From positions 1 through 64,000 of the forward strand of contig OENT01000702.1 in the NCBI GenBank assembly GCA_900239685.1: a DNA stretch of 64,000 nucleotides, in the 5' to 3' direction. The notes under the pieces were generated by a model. That model saw nothing but the letters and a program-made list of their open reading frames with translations, ran no database searches and was not told the DNA's origin. This DNA comes from Rotaria macrura (lineage: Eukaryota > Rotifera > Eurotatoria > Philodinida > Philodinidae). This document shows, piece after piece, positions 39,801-62,549 of this stretch (positions are counted from its first letter, which is position 1; every line of letters starts with the position of its first letter). Position numbers and translations under genes: made by a program.

Positions 39801-41916
39801 ACACGAATGTATTGCTACATTTATTAAAGCATACAAAAGTGATTGTAAATTAAAACTCGCAGATTTAGCTATCGAACGACAACGAACAAAAAAGTAAATA
39901 AGTAATTTAATTTAAACTTGATAAGTTTCATTCAAACATGAAAATATCTAGCTCTTGTATTAATATTAGAATAATAAAACTTTGATTACTATTAGAGTTG
40001 CTGAGCTATATTCAGAAAATGACACAATCAATGAAAATGAAGGAATGCAACTATTGAATGATGCAATTCAACAAACAATCGATATTAATAATGTCGTTAG
40101 TAATTTCGATAGAGCAACAAATTATTCTTGTTCCTATGCTCTTGTCTTATTATGGGAACCCAATCAACTAATCCTTTGTGAAATATATTATAGTTCATTA
40201 TTGACTAATGAAATACTGTCTTATAAATATTATATTAATTATATAAAACATACAAGTCTTCCGTTTCAACAAAAAGCTTTGAACTTATTGGTTCCTGTTA
40301 AAGTATGAGAGTATATTCTATCTAGAATAATAATCAGTATTTCTCTAATTAGATTTCATACTAAGAAAAAAAAATGCACATAACTTGAATTAGATTTTAT
40401 CGCTTTTGAACCAAAGAGAAAGAAAGAATCTCAAGTATCTTCATATACACTATCGTGAAGATATATTTGAATGATTTCTATCAAGATAAATGATTGCATA
40501 GTTTAGCTTTGTGAAGATTAAGTTTTAACTAATAGCAAAAACAAAAGTTCTTCTAGAATGCTTGGAATAAAGTAGCCGATCAAGTTATGAAGAATATCAA
40601 AAATAAACTGAGCATTAAGCCTGAGTCTGATAACAAAATTGAAAAAGATATACATGACATAAACGATTTACTATCCCATTTCATTACTAAACTCAAACAT
40701 CCAATGGTTTTATATCGTGAACGAAGTGCACAAACTTATAAAACTTGTTGTGCATCAATTAAAACCTATGATGTATTCAATGAGTATTTAGCCTATTTAG
40801 ATCATGATCCAAATGAGGATTATTATATGGATAAATTTTTACAACTTTGGTTCGTTGAAATATGTTTTTATTTGTGATATATTCATTAACAGTCGAGTTT
40901 ATTGTAGTGTTCAACATCATGTTTTTACGTTAATAAATCCTGTATCAGAAAACGATGAATGTAATACAACTTATGTTGCATATCTAGATGCTATAATGAA
41001 ACGGAAAGTGTAAGTGATATTGAATATTCTTATGAATAAAATTACGGATGTAACAAAAAAGAAAAAATTCAACGTCAAGATGCATGAATTCATCATTACA
41101 AAGATATGGATAGGAAAATCATAGATCTAGTTTATTGTCTATTCTCGAAAAAAAGAAATTAGCAAACAGTTATTCCATAAAGATGTAAAACTAAAAATAG
41201 ACACTTACTTAAATACTAGTCACCATGATAAAAAAAAACAATAGATAATTGATTTTTCAAACTTTCTGATATTCGAAATTATTTTATAGAAATGTTCTCA
41301 TCCGGTCACTTTTCAACTCACTTTCTTAAATCAGTTGATTCACTTTTTTTTCTCCGAAATTTTCCGATAAGTTTCAACGATCATCATCTGTCCACTTCAA
41401 CGAATTACCATGAACAATTGATTAAAAAATACTCTTTACTTTCTAGTTTTATTAAGAAATATGAAAAAAATAATCCGTCTATGGTCGTCAAAATTAGAGC
41501 AACTATTCGATTAAAACCTGGTCAATCAGAGATCATACGAGCAATGGCAACATATGTCGATGAATATTGTCGAGATCAGCATGTTTTCGAACTTATATTT
41601 GATGCTCGTTGTGCAATCAATTGTGAAATAAAAATTCGTCATACTATTGGCAAAGAAAATTCTGAAAAATATTCGTACTATGATGTAGTTATTAGCAAAC
41701 CATTTCAACGGATGATACTTGAAGATTGGAACAAACTTGCACATGAAATAACTAGTATCGATACCATGTATGATAGAACGTCTGAAATTGATTTATCAGT
41801 AAGATTCGATAAAATGAATGTTGAAAATAATTAATGATAGTTTTCTCTTTTAATAGGCAATCCACGAAAAAAATCAGTTAGTATACTTTTTCTTGATTCA
41901 TCAGTCTTTTGAATAA
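36866..41916 (+). CDS. Predicted secreted protein of unknown family
   Basis: Ten exons chosen by splice signals and phase: 36866-36992, 37056-37154, 38533-38640, 38705-38770, 39578-39893, 39996-40302, 40557-40849, 40893-41009, 41372-41798, 41857-41916. They give about 639 residues. The start MSWWTCSLIFLLMLEYCLA looks like a signal peptide. A Thr/Asp/Glu-rich linker follows, then cysteine-containing, mostly helical-looking segments such as FLSCCQWHMKSDGTLLKTF, AQTYKTCCASIKTYDVF and YVDEYCRDQHVFELIFDARC. I do not recognise a domain. The first four coding introns are phase 1. The third exon onward lies beyond a 1378-nt intron that carries a hAT-type element. The last exon and the choice of acceptor at 41372 are the weakest parts of the model. 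Confidence 0.6.
37365..38236. mobile_element. 872-bp hAT-type non-autonomous element with internal 10-bp array
   Basis: The ends TAGGGATGCACCGGTGACGG and their complement form terminal inverted repeats of about 20 bp. The perfect 8-bp duplication ATCATTGT flanks the element (37357-37364 and 38237-38244), as expected for hAT transposition. The left part repeats ACCGGGACCCGTTCC words and the right part their complement, so the element can fold. The middle, about 37672-37920, is a tandem array of the 10-mer CCGGTATAAG with a few CCGGTATAAA and CCGGTGTAAT variants. No transposase frame. It sits in the second intron of the host gene. Confidence 0.9.
37672..37920 (+). repeat. 10-bp minisatellite CCGGTATAAG inside the hAT-type element
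   Basis: About 25 consecutive units with a constant 10-bp period and a few single-base variants. The repeats have no spacers, so this is not a CRISPR-like array. The unit carries the CCGGT found at the element's ends. Confidence 0.9.
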
Positions 41917-43501
41917 CAAGTTCTATCATGCACGATGAAAAAAAAATCTATATATTTAAATCAACCTTTTACGTTGAGAAAGACGATGTAAATGAAAGTT
42001 TGAATTTCAGGCTTAGAAAGTTGAATTTCCAACCCTCCCACTCGTTGAAATGTGACACCTTAGTTTCATCTCTCGATTACCATAGATATCAAGCACAGAG
42101 TCAAAATCAACTTCGAAATAAGAACCATGCTCATTGCTTTCTTTCAATGCTCTCTACATGATAGTATAGAAAGCACTATTTTTCACCATTGTTACGTTCT
42201 AATCGACGAAGTATATAGTTATTCATAGGTCAAAGAATATTTTGATTTATTTCTTCATTGATATTATCATCAGTTCTACCATGTTTCTAATCTACATTCA
42301 AATAAGAGTATATGGACTTCTATAACGTCCTTAAGATAACAATAGTGTATACCTTGTCTAGGTAGAATAGATCACATTTGATCATAGTTCAGTGTATGAC
42401 TTGTTGAACAAGAGGTAGCCATTTTTTATTATATTTTCATCTATTCTTTATCAATTGATGTCGTTTAGTTTAATAATTTTGAAAACGGATAAATAGTCAC
42501 TACTAGCCAAAATAAAGTACATTAGTGTGAACAAAAGTAATACAGAGTTCTACTATTTTTCATCATATTTCGAACAGAACTGAATATTTTGAAAATACAG
42601 AAATAACAATATGACTTTACTCGAGGTTTGAACTTCATCATGATATTATTTAGAATAGAATCCAACGAACGGAATGATATGTATGTAGTTAATTCTAGAT
42701 CATCGTAAGCTCGATTGTCTAAGGTATAAGCATACATAATAGCATTATTTGTATACAGAGAAAACTTTTGAAGAATTTATAGCCTATTTTGAATCGTACC
42801 AGTATAATGGATCCTTGTTTAAATAACTGTGATCAAAAAATTTTTATTCTGTGAGATTCATTATAATATGAGTGTGAAATTATTGTCTACATCATCTTTA
42901 ATTCTTTTTTTTTGCTGTTTCTGTGCTTTGATACATAATTATATTTAGTAATGAGAATTTCAAGGTGAAAATCGGGTAACTTTGCTGTTAAAAAGTCAAT
43001 TGCACATTCAATACCATGATGGCTTTGTAGTAAAGAGCATGTACTAATACCATTTTCTTCTATTTCTTTGTAGTATACTGAAGAACAAAAGTGTCTCATT
43101 AACGAGACTGATTCTTGAACAATACTTTCATATTTTCTTGATATTATTTATTCGATTTCTTTACAAACAAACATGATTGCAACGGTTTTCTATGATTCTC
43201 TGATCACGACATATCGTTTTCGATTGTTACCCTCCTTTTTCTGTCTTTTCTAGTTCAAATAAATATTTCTATATTGCTGATTTTTGAAGAAAAACATTTT
43301 CTTCGTGTAAAAACTGCTCTATCGGTTTATTTAATATTATTTTACTAATGACAAAGAAAAACATGTGACGACAATGATGGGTAAAATGATATATATATAT
43401 ATATAATTATATATACTGTTCTGAGCAAAAACAGAAAAGGAAAGGAAAAATGACAATAGACTATTTGCATACAGGGGACCTAATGTAAATTCATAACACA
43501 C
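41917..43501. other. Intergenic between converging genes
   Basis: AT-rich 3'-to-3' spacer with a TA microsatellite near 43390-43415. The open frame at 41928-42161 lacks recognisable features and is not called. Confidence 0.5.
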
Positions 43502-52072
<8,571 letters not shown>

Positions 52073-52273
52073 CTTTGAAATATATATATATATATTTGCT
52101 TATATATTCTCGAAATATGAATATTTAAGAAATTTATGTTTATTTCTTTTTTTTATATGTGTACCTTGTAGCTCTATATCTTTGGTTTGGATTGATATTT
52201 ACTTGTTAGTCTCTCACTTTTCTATTTGTTGCACATTTGAAAATACGCATCCCTTCCGTCTTCTTCATTTCTC

Positions 52274-52305
<32 letters not shown>

Positions 52306-55300
52306 CCTTTTCTTTTCTACTGATTGTCTTCTTTCTTTCATCTGTACATATTAATATACAACAGTAATGATAATATAATCCTTGAACAATACGCAATAGT
52401 CCAAGTAAAAAGAAGCATTATTGTGACATCTGTTCGGCTTCTTCTATTGTGCATCGCAATTTTAATTTTAAAAAGGACATTTTTGAGGGACGTTGGATTA
52501 AAGAAAGAGTATCACTGTTTTACTTTCAGGTTAATGATGATAAAAGGAAAGAGACATTGTATCTCTGTTTGAGATTAGATTAAAATAATCAATTGAAAGT
52601 GAAACTAATAATGACAGAACAAAAGACAGAGCAGTTATGTAAAGTTGTATTTAAATAGCCTTCAACTTCAAAATCTTTCGATGTCATATGTTAACTGCAT
52701 ATAACTACTACGATGTAGATTTATAAAGAATCAATCGAGATTTAACAATTCGTACATATGAAATATTAATAAATATATGTATTTAGTCAGAAAGAAAAAG
52801 AATCTTAGGAAGTTGTTCAAAACATGATTGTTTTACAAGAGTCTTTTATCAAGTATGAACAAAGTGGAGTTTTTTCAACTATTTTCTATTCGATAAAGTT
52901 AAGTGAAAAGAATGTTTTGTTGGAAAGTCAACAATCTTGCAATCGAAGGTTTCGTAATCTAACTAAAAAGTTTTGATTTTGTTTTAATCAAATAAGACGC
53001 TACACTGTCAAATTTAAAAATAAAACTTAGACGTATGTACTATTTATCACATGTACGTATCCATGGATTCCAATTTAAAGATATATATACTATTCTTTGT
53101 AGATCTGGATTTGATATTTTCATTAGAATCTTCTTTTGAGAATCAAATATCAGTAAAAATACAGTACGAGAGAGAAAAAGAACATATGATACTATCATTT
53201 TTCGTTATAGCTTGTATCACTGGTAAAATTCTAACTTTCATTCGAGATGTCTTTTTCTGTATTGTTCATCATGTTTCTTTTTCGATACAAACGAAGCAGT
53301 TGTAGGTAGTCACGATCGAAAGCAAAATAGATATCGTACTATAAATATTGCTTCGTAGACACATGACATACACTGTGAATGACTTTTTATAGCTCAACGT
53401 ACATATTTCATTTAATATACCATAGATTCACATTAGGAAGCTACTAATGTTGTAGCTAACTTATCCTGTACATGTACAAGTTTTCTCAGTTACAATACCT
53501 TGGCTTTCATTGTTTAATCATGTGTAGAAAATTATCGAGCTACTTTTCTATTACATGTACATCAAACACTTACCATTCTTATTGACAGCAGAGTATGACA
53601 AGTAAAGTTGATGGCGAAATACCTTATAGTTCGATAGAAATATGACCGATTATATATAAAAGCGGCAGAGCTCAATTTATTTTTTTTCTTCTTTTTTTTT
53701 TCGTTTCACGTCGTGCTGTTTGTCGATTGTTGAGTAATGAACAAAGCTTAGAAAAGAAGAAGGACTAGCACATCTGCATCATCGTCATCTCACTTTTCCG
53801 CCTTGTATTGCCTTGTAATAAGGAATTAGTGCGTGTATGATGATACGCTACTGTTTTACAACAGTCATGAACAACAGCAATCAGTGGCGACTGTAATAGA
53901 TAGATATGTGTACATAATGCATACAAGCAGATTATACAACGAAGAGGACAAAGGAAGGAAAAAACGAATAGGAATAAGTGTTGATGAAATAGGGATTATA
54001 AGAAGTATTAGAAAAAAAAATGAAATCATGTTCTCACGCAGATTTTTTCCTTCGATCATTTGAACTGAACTCAAATTTCCCATCCTAGCTCTTGCAAATG
54101 TCCATCGTTCAACATTATGCAATATAAAATACAATAGAATACTCGGATTTATACATATATGTGACTTGGTTTACTTTAAAAGACTTACATTCATCATATT
54201 GATATGTAGAATATCGGGCAAGGTCGTCGCTTGTTGTGTGTAGATAAAAAATATTTTATGCCTATATATTGGTTTCTATATGTCATACAACGACTCGAAA
54301 ACTATTACTGATTCTTTCAGCAAGATAATTTAGATAGGTTTGTTTTTAGGTTAAAATATCTGTCTACAAACTATCAATGAATACAGTAGATGTAGCAAAA
54401 ACGCCGATGAGCTATTTTTGGACGCCAATGTATACAATCCAATTCATTATGACAGCTGTTTTTTTCGAAAACTTATTTTCTTACTGAAGATAGTAGATAG
54501 CTTGTCTACAGTGACGAAAAGAAATATTATTATCTGTAAGTTTCTCAAGTGATAATTACAAAAGAAAAAATTTCTCGAATAGTTTCATCGTACTAATTGA
54601 TTTTCAAGCAAAAGGTTTTGCAGTTTCTTTATGAATATTTACTGATACCCATACATCAACAATAAGTATCGAGGAAAAATTCATGATGTGGTTGTAAACA
54701 TTTATTAGGGAACGTCGGTGCCTGATATTCTATAATTAAGTTCGTCGTTCCTGATGTTCCCTTCAATCATATTTCGAAATTTATGTAAGGAAAAAAACAC
54801 TCATTAGTATCTGTTCTGAAGAGTTCTTACATAAAAAAATGGCAGATTTTCAAGCAGAGTATCGATTACTCTATATGCGTACGGATAAAAAAGAAACATA
54901 GGACAACCTATTCGATCAATCTCTTATCATAGAAACAATTTTCATACGTAAAAAGAAAAGAGTGAAACAAAAACCATGTATGATTCAATCAAGATGATTC
55001 TCTTCGAATAATCCATTGCATAAATATTGAATATGAAATGACTTTTTAATTAGGAACTCTAAATTGAATTATCTTCTCTATTTCTCTTTTTATGATTACA
55101 TGTAAATATGACGAAATCCATTCTTTAGAATTCATTTGTCTGTTTGTTTTCTTTTACTGTTTTTCTACATAAATCAAAATCATATTACAAAGAGCGAGGG
55201 ACAGAAAACAATAACAAAACCGTCCTTATTCAGATAGATCATTTTTTATTACCAAATATAAGATATCCTTTCACTCGGCAATAAATCAACTGTATGTTGT

Positions 55301-55752
55301 TGTTAAAGGGAAAATTAAGAAAACAAAAAATTAAATATATTAAACAAAAAAATTGAAACTAGTAATATTGTTGATGAGCAATCAATATATTTTCTATACA
55401 AATCTCTTTTTTTGCTCGTCAAACACACATACAAATATATGTATATATATATATACATAGAAAGAGAAGGAGAGAGATAGATAGAGATAGATAGATAAGC
55501 CTATGTGATCCTGAATCATTATCCTTTTCTTTTTGTTGCATTTGTATGTCGTGATTACCAGAGAAAAAGAAAACAAGACAAGATAGATAGATAAAAGATA
55601 AGAAAGAGTAAGCGTTATTATACACGAAGGAAAGAAAGAAGAAAAAAAGAACAGATGCTTTATCTCAAGGAAGACTTCAATAATCGGATCACATGGTCTT
55701 TTGGTTTTTGTGTTTATGCTTTCGATTTGATAAAAAAAAAATTTTCTAAAAT
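52073..55752. other. Intergenic, no gene seen
   Basis: Upstream region of the EGF gene and downstream region of the ParA-like gene. It contains a CT-rich tract at about 52268-52307, a TATATA stretch near 52081-52095 and another near 55438-55457. Small open frames here show no recognisable sequence. Confidence 0.5.
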
Positions 55753-57943
55753 TTAAATACGTTCAACAATATCGTTTAATGTTTTGTCAAAAGTTTGTGC
55801 ACATATTTGATATTCATGTGAATGATGTGGATGTTTAACAGCAAGTAGTGGCGAATGGGACTTAACAGCTATGCGGGATACAATATTCGACTCGTTTCCA
55901 ATATGCATAACATATTGACGCATGAATTCTTCGAATGTTTGTATTTGATATTGTTGCTGTGGGGAACTATTTAAATTATTTATATGATTGTGATGATGAC
56001 TTGTCGATGATGGCGTTACTGGTGTGGAGAGTGAATGGCGTTGTTCATGGATTAGTGATGGCGTTAAGGATATTGATGATAAACGTGGTGTATTCGATGA
56101 GGATCTTTCATTCGTAGGCGATATATTTGTCAATGATGATGATGTACGTATTTCAAATGCATCACGATGTTTCGTAAAGGTATCATAAACAAAACGCCAA
56201 CATTTATCGATTTCTTCTGTTGTTGGAACATTACCACCGATACCTATTTTGGTGTCTTTATTTGGCGATGCTACTTTACATAAAATTAAATGTATTTTAG
56301 GTAATTTAACACCATTTTCATCAGCTCGATAATAGAAACTATAGTGACGGTAATAATAATAAATACTGGACGGTTGGGAAAAGCCATAAAGAAGACTAAC
56401 AAAAATTAAGATTAGTATTATTTTAAGTAAAGTAGATTTTTCTTATGCTTCCTTTACAATACCTAAAAAGATATTCAAAACCATTTCGATGTAGATGATC
56501 TTCACTAACAGGTAAAATAAGACGATCAGCAGCAGTTAATGCTATCTCAGTACATATACTAAACGAAGAATTTGTATCAATAAATGTCATTAATTTAATT
56601 CCACGTCGTTCGCCTATTTTATGTACAAATGCACGTAAACTTTGTGTTATTGTACGCCATGGATTCGAATAGGGAGTTATTGTATGTGAACTACGTTTTA
56701 AGTCCATAGCTTTTCCTAGTAATTCAAGGGATGTATCACCACATAAAAGATAGACCTATGTTAAAAAAAAACGAAAAAAAGTTATTTTTTTCTCTTTTCT
56801 TAAACGACAAAAAAAGTGAAATATTCATTAAATTTTTTACATTTCGAGGTAATTGATTGTTAAATTTGGATACGTTGAATAAAAATGTGCGAGGATCGAC
56901 ATTATTCGGTAGACCTACTGATGTATATATATCGAGATAACCTGATATCGTTCTTGGTATACGTTGCTGTCCATCAAGTATCATTGGATCTTTTTTAAGT
57001 GAACCTATTTGTGAAACATAATCACGTCCATCTTCATCATCGCCTAATTAAATAATAGAACAAATTATCATAGACTACTATTCCTTATTAAGAAAATTAA
57101 TTTAATTTTCATTTATATTTCTTTAACATCTTACCAAGAAAAGCATGACTAAGATCAGCTTGAGGACACATGTCAACAACAAGAACAGTTTTATCTGGAT
57201 TTCTATATGCATATTTGATGGCTAAATGATAAGTTAAATTTGTTTTACCCGAACCACCACGATTATTCCACACCACATAACTTCCCTCCAATGGCATTTT
57301 CTAAACGCATAAATGAGTATGTAAACACATGGAAAATATATTGTTAATGGATATATTTTGCTTTTCATAAAAGAAACCACACGTATATACATGTATATAT
57401 ATATATGTTTGTGTTTGAGTGTGTAGACACACGCATCTACACATATAACATATAACATATATATGTATATATAAATACACATGTTTAAATGTATTCTAAA
57501 TCGAAGTACTCAAAACAAAATTGTAAAAAAAAGAAAAAACACACAGGGTATGCCTTTCAGAAAGTATTATTTTTTGTTCCTATATTTTTGTATGTGCCGT
57601 TAAACAATCTTTTTATTGCACAAGTTTAGTTGTCATACAATGTATGCATCGCTGTCTGTCGTGTCATCGAAATGACATAGATGGAACGACAGACAGTCGT
57701 ATCCATAAATGAATCGTTAATATGCATTATCGTCATCATTTTCACATAAAGAAACTATTACTACGATTAATACAACTGTTATTACTACTGTTACTATATA
57801 ACCGGAGCTCAATCATATCTCTAATCAATAAATATATAGATTAATCAAAAATAAACAGAACCGCAAACCTTGCCCGTTGGGGACGGAACAGTTACAGTGG
57901 CTACTGAGGCAGTTGTTGTTTTTGATGAGGTTGTACTTGTCAT
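55753..57943 (-). CDS. ParA/MinD-type P-loop ATPase, bacterial type, with introns
   Basis: Five in-phase exons: 57943-57869, 57300-57135, 57043-56841, 56755-56463, 56395-55753, giving about 459 residues. The first exon (MTSTTSSKTTTASVATVTVP) joins in frame to KMPLEGSYVVWNNRGGSGKT; a start at 57297 is the alternative. ParA-family landmarks: the deviant Walker A NNRGGSGKTNL, VLVVDMCPQADLSHAFLG (switch I region), LMTFIDTNSSFSICTEIALT (Walker B region) and AADRLILPVSEDHLHRNG. The usual signature lysine before GG is arginine. The last exon adds a Ser/Thr/His/Gln-rich stretch not typical of bacterial ParA. In bacteria such ATPases position plasmids and other cargo. Its role here is unknown. The combination of bacterial-type core, spliced introns and extensions suggests an old horizontal transfer now domesticated (inference). 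It is not NUBP1/2, whose Cys motifs are absent. Confidence 0.82.
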
Positions 57944-60900
57944 CTTGTATGCAGTAATAATATTACTGGACGTAAACACAGTAAATAGAAGACGATGGTC
58001 GTCCGACCACCGCTTTGTCGTCACTTGTTATAAAGTTATGGTTGCAGACGACAGGTTGACAAAAAGTTGAAGAAACAGTTGCTTTAATTAACTATTTGTA
58101 CAACAAGACACGATCGGCACTGTGCGCGCAGCATCAACAGTGACATAGAGAAAAGCCTAGAGTCTTCTTCTCCATTTTCTCTTTCAAACAATCGTGAAAG
58201 CTAAGCGACAACGAAGTCTTTATCGGCTGCCGTTTAGAAGCAAATAGAAAGAGAAGAATAAGAAAAAAAAAGAATCAAGCGAAGCAGTCGATTGTCTTTC
58301 ACTCTGTCCTCTCATTTCTTTCCTCGTTCCGTTCTGTCATTGCTAGCAGCAACAAAATGGGAAAACCTGAAACTAGTCTTTCTCGTGTATTCTTCTCTTA
58401 ATGACTTTTCGTTCTTTCAACATATTTGTATGTGCATATTATGTGTCTTTGTATGCTAGACATTTCTAGCCATATTTGCATTTAGTACATTTAAAAGAAG
58501 ACATTGTAACACTTATCCCTACTTTTTTTCGTGTCTAAGTAGAGAAACTCTACAAAATATGCACATTTGTCGTATGCATTTATTGAGCATAACTATATCT
58601 ATGCGTGAATTTCTTTCTTAACTCCGATCGATCAGTTCGACATGTAGAGAAATAGAAATATTTCCTATTCTCCTTATACGACTTCCTTCTTCGTCTTTTT
58701 TTTATTTAAAATAAGAAAAAAACCGGAGTGAATACAAGAAAGGCCGAGATAGATTCAATTGATCGCTTTTCGCTTTCTCACATATGCATTCATTCGCTTC
58801 AAAAGTGCACTTCAATTTCTGATTAATACTTGGTTCATTTATTCAGCTTCATTGCAACCATTAAAAAAAAGATTTTTATAAACAATAGAACAGAAGAAAT
58901 ATATATCTAAATAAATATTTCTATCAATCGGCTCTGTCTATTCTAATTAGAAAAAGAATGAGGAAATAATATGAGACTTGAAAAGAAAAATCTCATTAAT
59001 TTAACGATCATTTTGAAAATGTAAGATATATTCTAAGTGTGCGGAAGTTCATCTACAGTGAGAAACAATACATATATATATATATATAGTTTTTTTTGAA
59101 TTCTTCGATTTCTTTTTTTTCTAATATAAATGACATATAGATATACTGGTTGTAAAATTTCCCTTTTTCTCCTTTTGAAAAAGAAAAATCCCCGAAACAG
59201 CGTCTCGTGTCTAAGAACGTCTGTCATTCACAGTCAATTTCAACATTTTCTTTTCTCGTTACTAGTCATCATCATTATCATCATCCATGAAGAATAATTG
59301 GATTAACTATTTTCATCAATCCAATGAAAGGGATAGAAAGTGATCTATGCATATATATATATATATATATATATATTTAGTCAAGACTAATGCATACAAT
59401 CTTTGGATGACAGAACTTGTTAGTTTCATCTAATCCAAAAGTAAAAGGAGAAAGCTTATGGGCTAAGCATACCATACAATTATTATAAGGATAGTTGACG
59501 ATTTCCGGATGAGGTTGAGCATATATCTCGTCTTTCTATCATGAAAACGAAATGACAATACTAAAAGAAAACCTAGACTAGTCTATATGTTAGGTAGTGA
59601 TACATGCAACAAGAAGGAAAACTACACATTGAAATTAATGATGACATGACAAAAAAGTATTGCCAAGATTAACTTTGTGTGCATTCTATGACGTGAGAAA
59701 GAGATGTTGTATCGTGCATTAATTTAAAAAGAAAAAAAACAAGAAGAATATAGAATGAGCTACTCGACCAAGCATAAACTTCCAATGTAATTTAGTCACA
59801 TGTCGAACAGGTGGGAAACCACAAAATTCTGAAAAAAAATAATATTTGAACTTTCAAGGTATATGACATTTTCTGCAGCCCTAATTGCATTGAAGGCATA
59901 CATCGATGAACTTTTCAGAGAGAACGGCAGATATATGAGGGTGTTTTTTTTTGTTTCTTTATTATGCAGACCTTTTAAATAAACAATCAAGCTTCATGTA
60001 GATGTCTCATACCTGTTGCTAAACGTATTCGTTGATGTCGCGAGCGTAGCATGTATCGTGCGTATTGCTCGGTTTATATGGTCGTCTCGTCAATAGTCGT
60101 TAATACGACGACGATCCGTTAAAGACAACTGATAACCATGTCCATACTTCCGCCTTCGTTGAAGATCTCGAGTTTCCGTTAATAATAGTGTAAAAATCAT
60201 CTCCAAATATAGAATTATAGGCTACATCATGATATGTAGAAAAAGAATGTAAAACAAAACGATAAATAATCTTGCTTTTGTTCTAACTTTCCCACCTTTC
60301 TTACTGTAGAAAACAAATAGTATGATGATGCATTGACACAAACAATTAATAACTATGCAATAACGACAACAAGATAAAAAAATAGAAGATAGAAAAGAGC
60401 AGCGAACTGGAGGACAATCAGAGTCAAACGCAACACCAACAGCGGTATTTTCCTTCTCTTTCACGTTCCTAGCTGTTTGCATCGACAACGACAACAGCAG
60501 AAACGAGCAGATCCGCTCTTGCCTTGCAGTTATCCCTCTCTCTCTCTCTTGCGTTGCCTCTTTCTCTGTGTCTATCTCGTGCCTTCTCATTCTTTAATTC
60601 ACATCACGCACACACATACACTCACATGCACACATCGAAGATTGTAATGTTGGTTGGCTGTTTGGTTGGCTGCCTCTTGTATATATGATCGGATGAAATG
60701 GTGTGCCCTAACGGCGTTGTTGTTGAGACAAAGACTTACGGCTCGTGCAAAAGAAAAGAGAGTTACTGCAAAAGAATAAGCAGAAGAAGCCGAGGAACAA
60801 GAAGGAGAATGAAAAGAAGAATAAGAGGAAGAGAACGACAACCGTCGACGAAACGCTCAAATCCACGGAGACAGAAGTTTAAAAAACGGTGTGCATTTGT

Positions 60901-62549
60901 GAATGCATGTGATAGCACATAGTTCTACTGACGGATTGCTTGATAGAACAGAGGAACAGAGAAAAAGGCAGAAGTCCAAACGCAATACAAAACGAACAGA
61001 TGTAAACTGGTGACAAATGAAGTTGATGTCGAAGATGATAATATGTTTATTTTTAGAAATATGTTGTAGAGGTCGTTCGACAGAACGAGGTTTTTTCTGT
61101 TTACATATTGTTTATCTCTCTCACACATTTCCTATCTGTTGTTGTCTTGCTCTGTGATGCATGTTCTTTACAATAACAAATACTATCACTTTTTTTTATC
61201 ATCTAACATTCGTATAATCATTATTGCATTTATTCTTTTCATTTTCATTTTCATGTTTTTCCTTTGATTTGATTTCATCATCGACAGATTTTAGGAATCA
61301 ATCAAAACTGTATATATTTATATATTTAAATGAAAGAGAATTTGTATCTGTGTATTTGAGCAACAAATAAAACAAATAACAAGTTCCATATAGACTCGTT
61401 TCTGTCACGTCACACACATAAAACCAGAGAAGTGCGCGCACATCCAAGATAGATAAAATATGCACGTCATCATTCTCGTCGTTACATCTTGAAAAAGCGC
61501 ACTAGTTACATGCGAAATGGCTTCAGGGTACTAAGAAGACTGTAGATATATATATTATACATATATATATATATATATAAATACATTTGAGAGCGAATAG
61601 AGAAAAAAACGAGATAGAAACAATAACTCGATATGCATAAATCATACTAGAATAACAACCGAACAGGTCCACATGAAACAAACAGATAGCAAGAAAGCTT
61701 CAATTACCACATTTGCATACATCATTTACTTGCTACCACTGTTTAATGCCAGTATATATAGATATATGTGTGTGTGTGTGCAAGCGTGTGTATGCACTCA
61801 TCTCAAGACCTCTCAATAGAATCATCAATCAATGAACATCTTCGTTATTGGCATAGTCAGAAAAATAGAAAGTCTAGCAATACAAAAAACCATGTAGCTG
61901 TAGAAGGGAGGGAAAATAGAATTGTAGTCAAGAAAAGTATGCCTAACTAGTGAACGGAAACAACTGTCAATAACGTGATACAAAGTCTAGTAAATTGTTA
62001 CGAAATAATTATGATTTGTTCAAAGATAAGGCGTATAAATGAATTAATGCGTAACACAAACGAGTCTGTGAATGGATATATATATAAATTAGTACTTATA
62101 CTGCAAAATCGCGCGAAATTAGCTCAATTGCATTCATTAAAAATACCAAAATGTAATTTTTAGCAATATGTTAATAAATCATGTGCTCGTTGACAATCTT
62201 TCGCTCTTAGCTGGTCGGCTACAACAGAAAAAAAAACAGATTCATCAATGCACGACAACGATGCCAGTAATAGTGGTAGTAGTTTCCGGCTCATCGTTAA
62301 TAACGCAATTATGATCTTAAAAAAGACTTTGATTTCATCATTGAGCACGTTCTCAACTTCACTAATATTGCACGTTGAACGAATAATTTTTAGTGCGTAG
62401 GCTGATATAAAGATAGAAGAAAAAAAATCTCGATTCCGTGTAGAGTAGAGTTGTTGTTATTTTTACAACTAACAGATATTTATTTATGATGTTGCATTCA
62501 TAAAAACATTCATTTTCATTATTTTTAGTTTTCCATTTTTGTTTTTGAT
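57944..62549. other. Intergenic, no gene seen
   Basis: A 4.6-kb AT-rich gap with several microsatellites: TA tracts near 59070-59090, 59350-59378 and 61550-61580, a CT tract near 60535-60550 and a TG tract near 61768-61780. Open frames such as 60222-60590 and 62160-62348 have low-complexity or unrecognised products and are not called. Confidence 0.45.

Noticed and set aside
55753-57943. NUBP1/NUBP2 or Get3 identity for the P-loop ATPase
   Set aside because: The Cys motifs of NUBP and the Get3 sequence features are absent; the Walker B neighbourhood follows bacterial ParA.
60222-60922. Open frames of 74-122 residues on both strands
   Set aside because: Low-complexity Arg/Lys/Ser products of CT/AG-rich sequence, no splice structure or family match.
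62160-62348. Short minus-strand frame with a hydrophobic start (MSRKLLPLLLASLS) upstream of unknown exons
   Set aside because: It could be a signal-peptide exon, but no in-phase partner was found on that strand before the next features, so it is not called.
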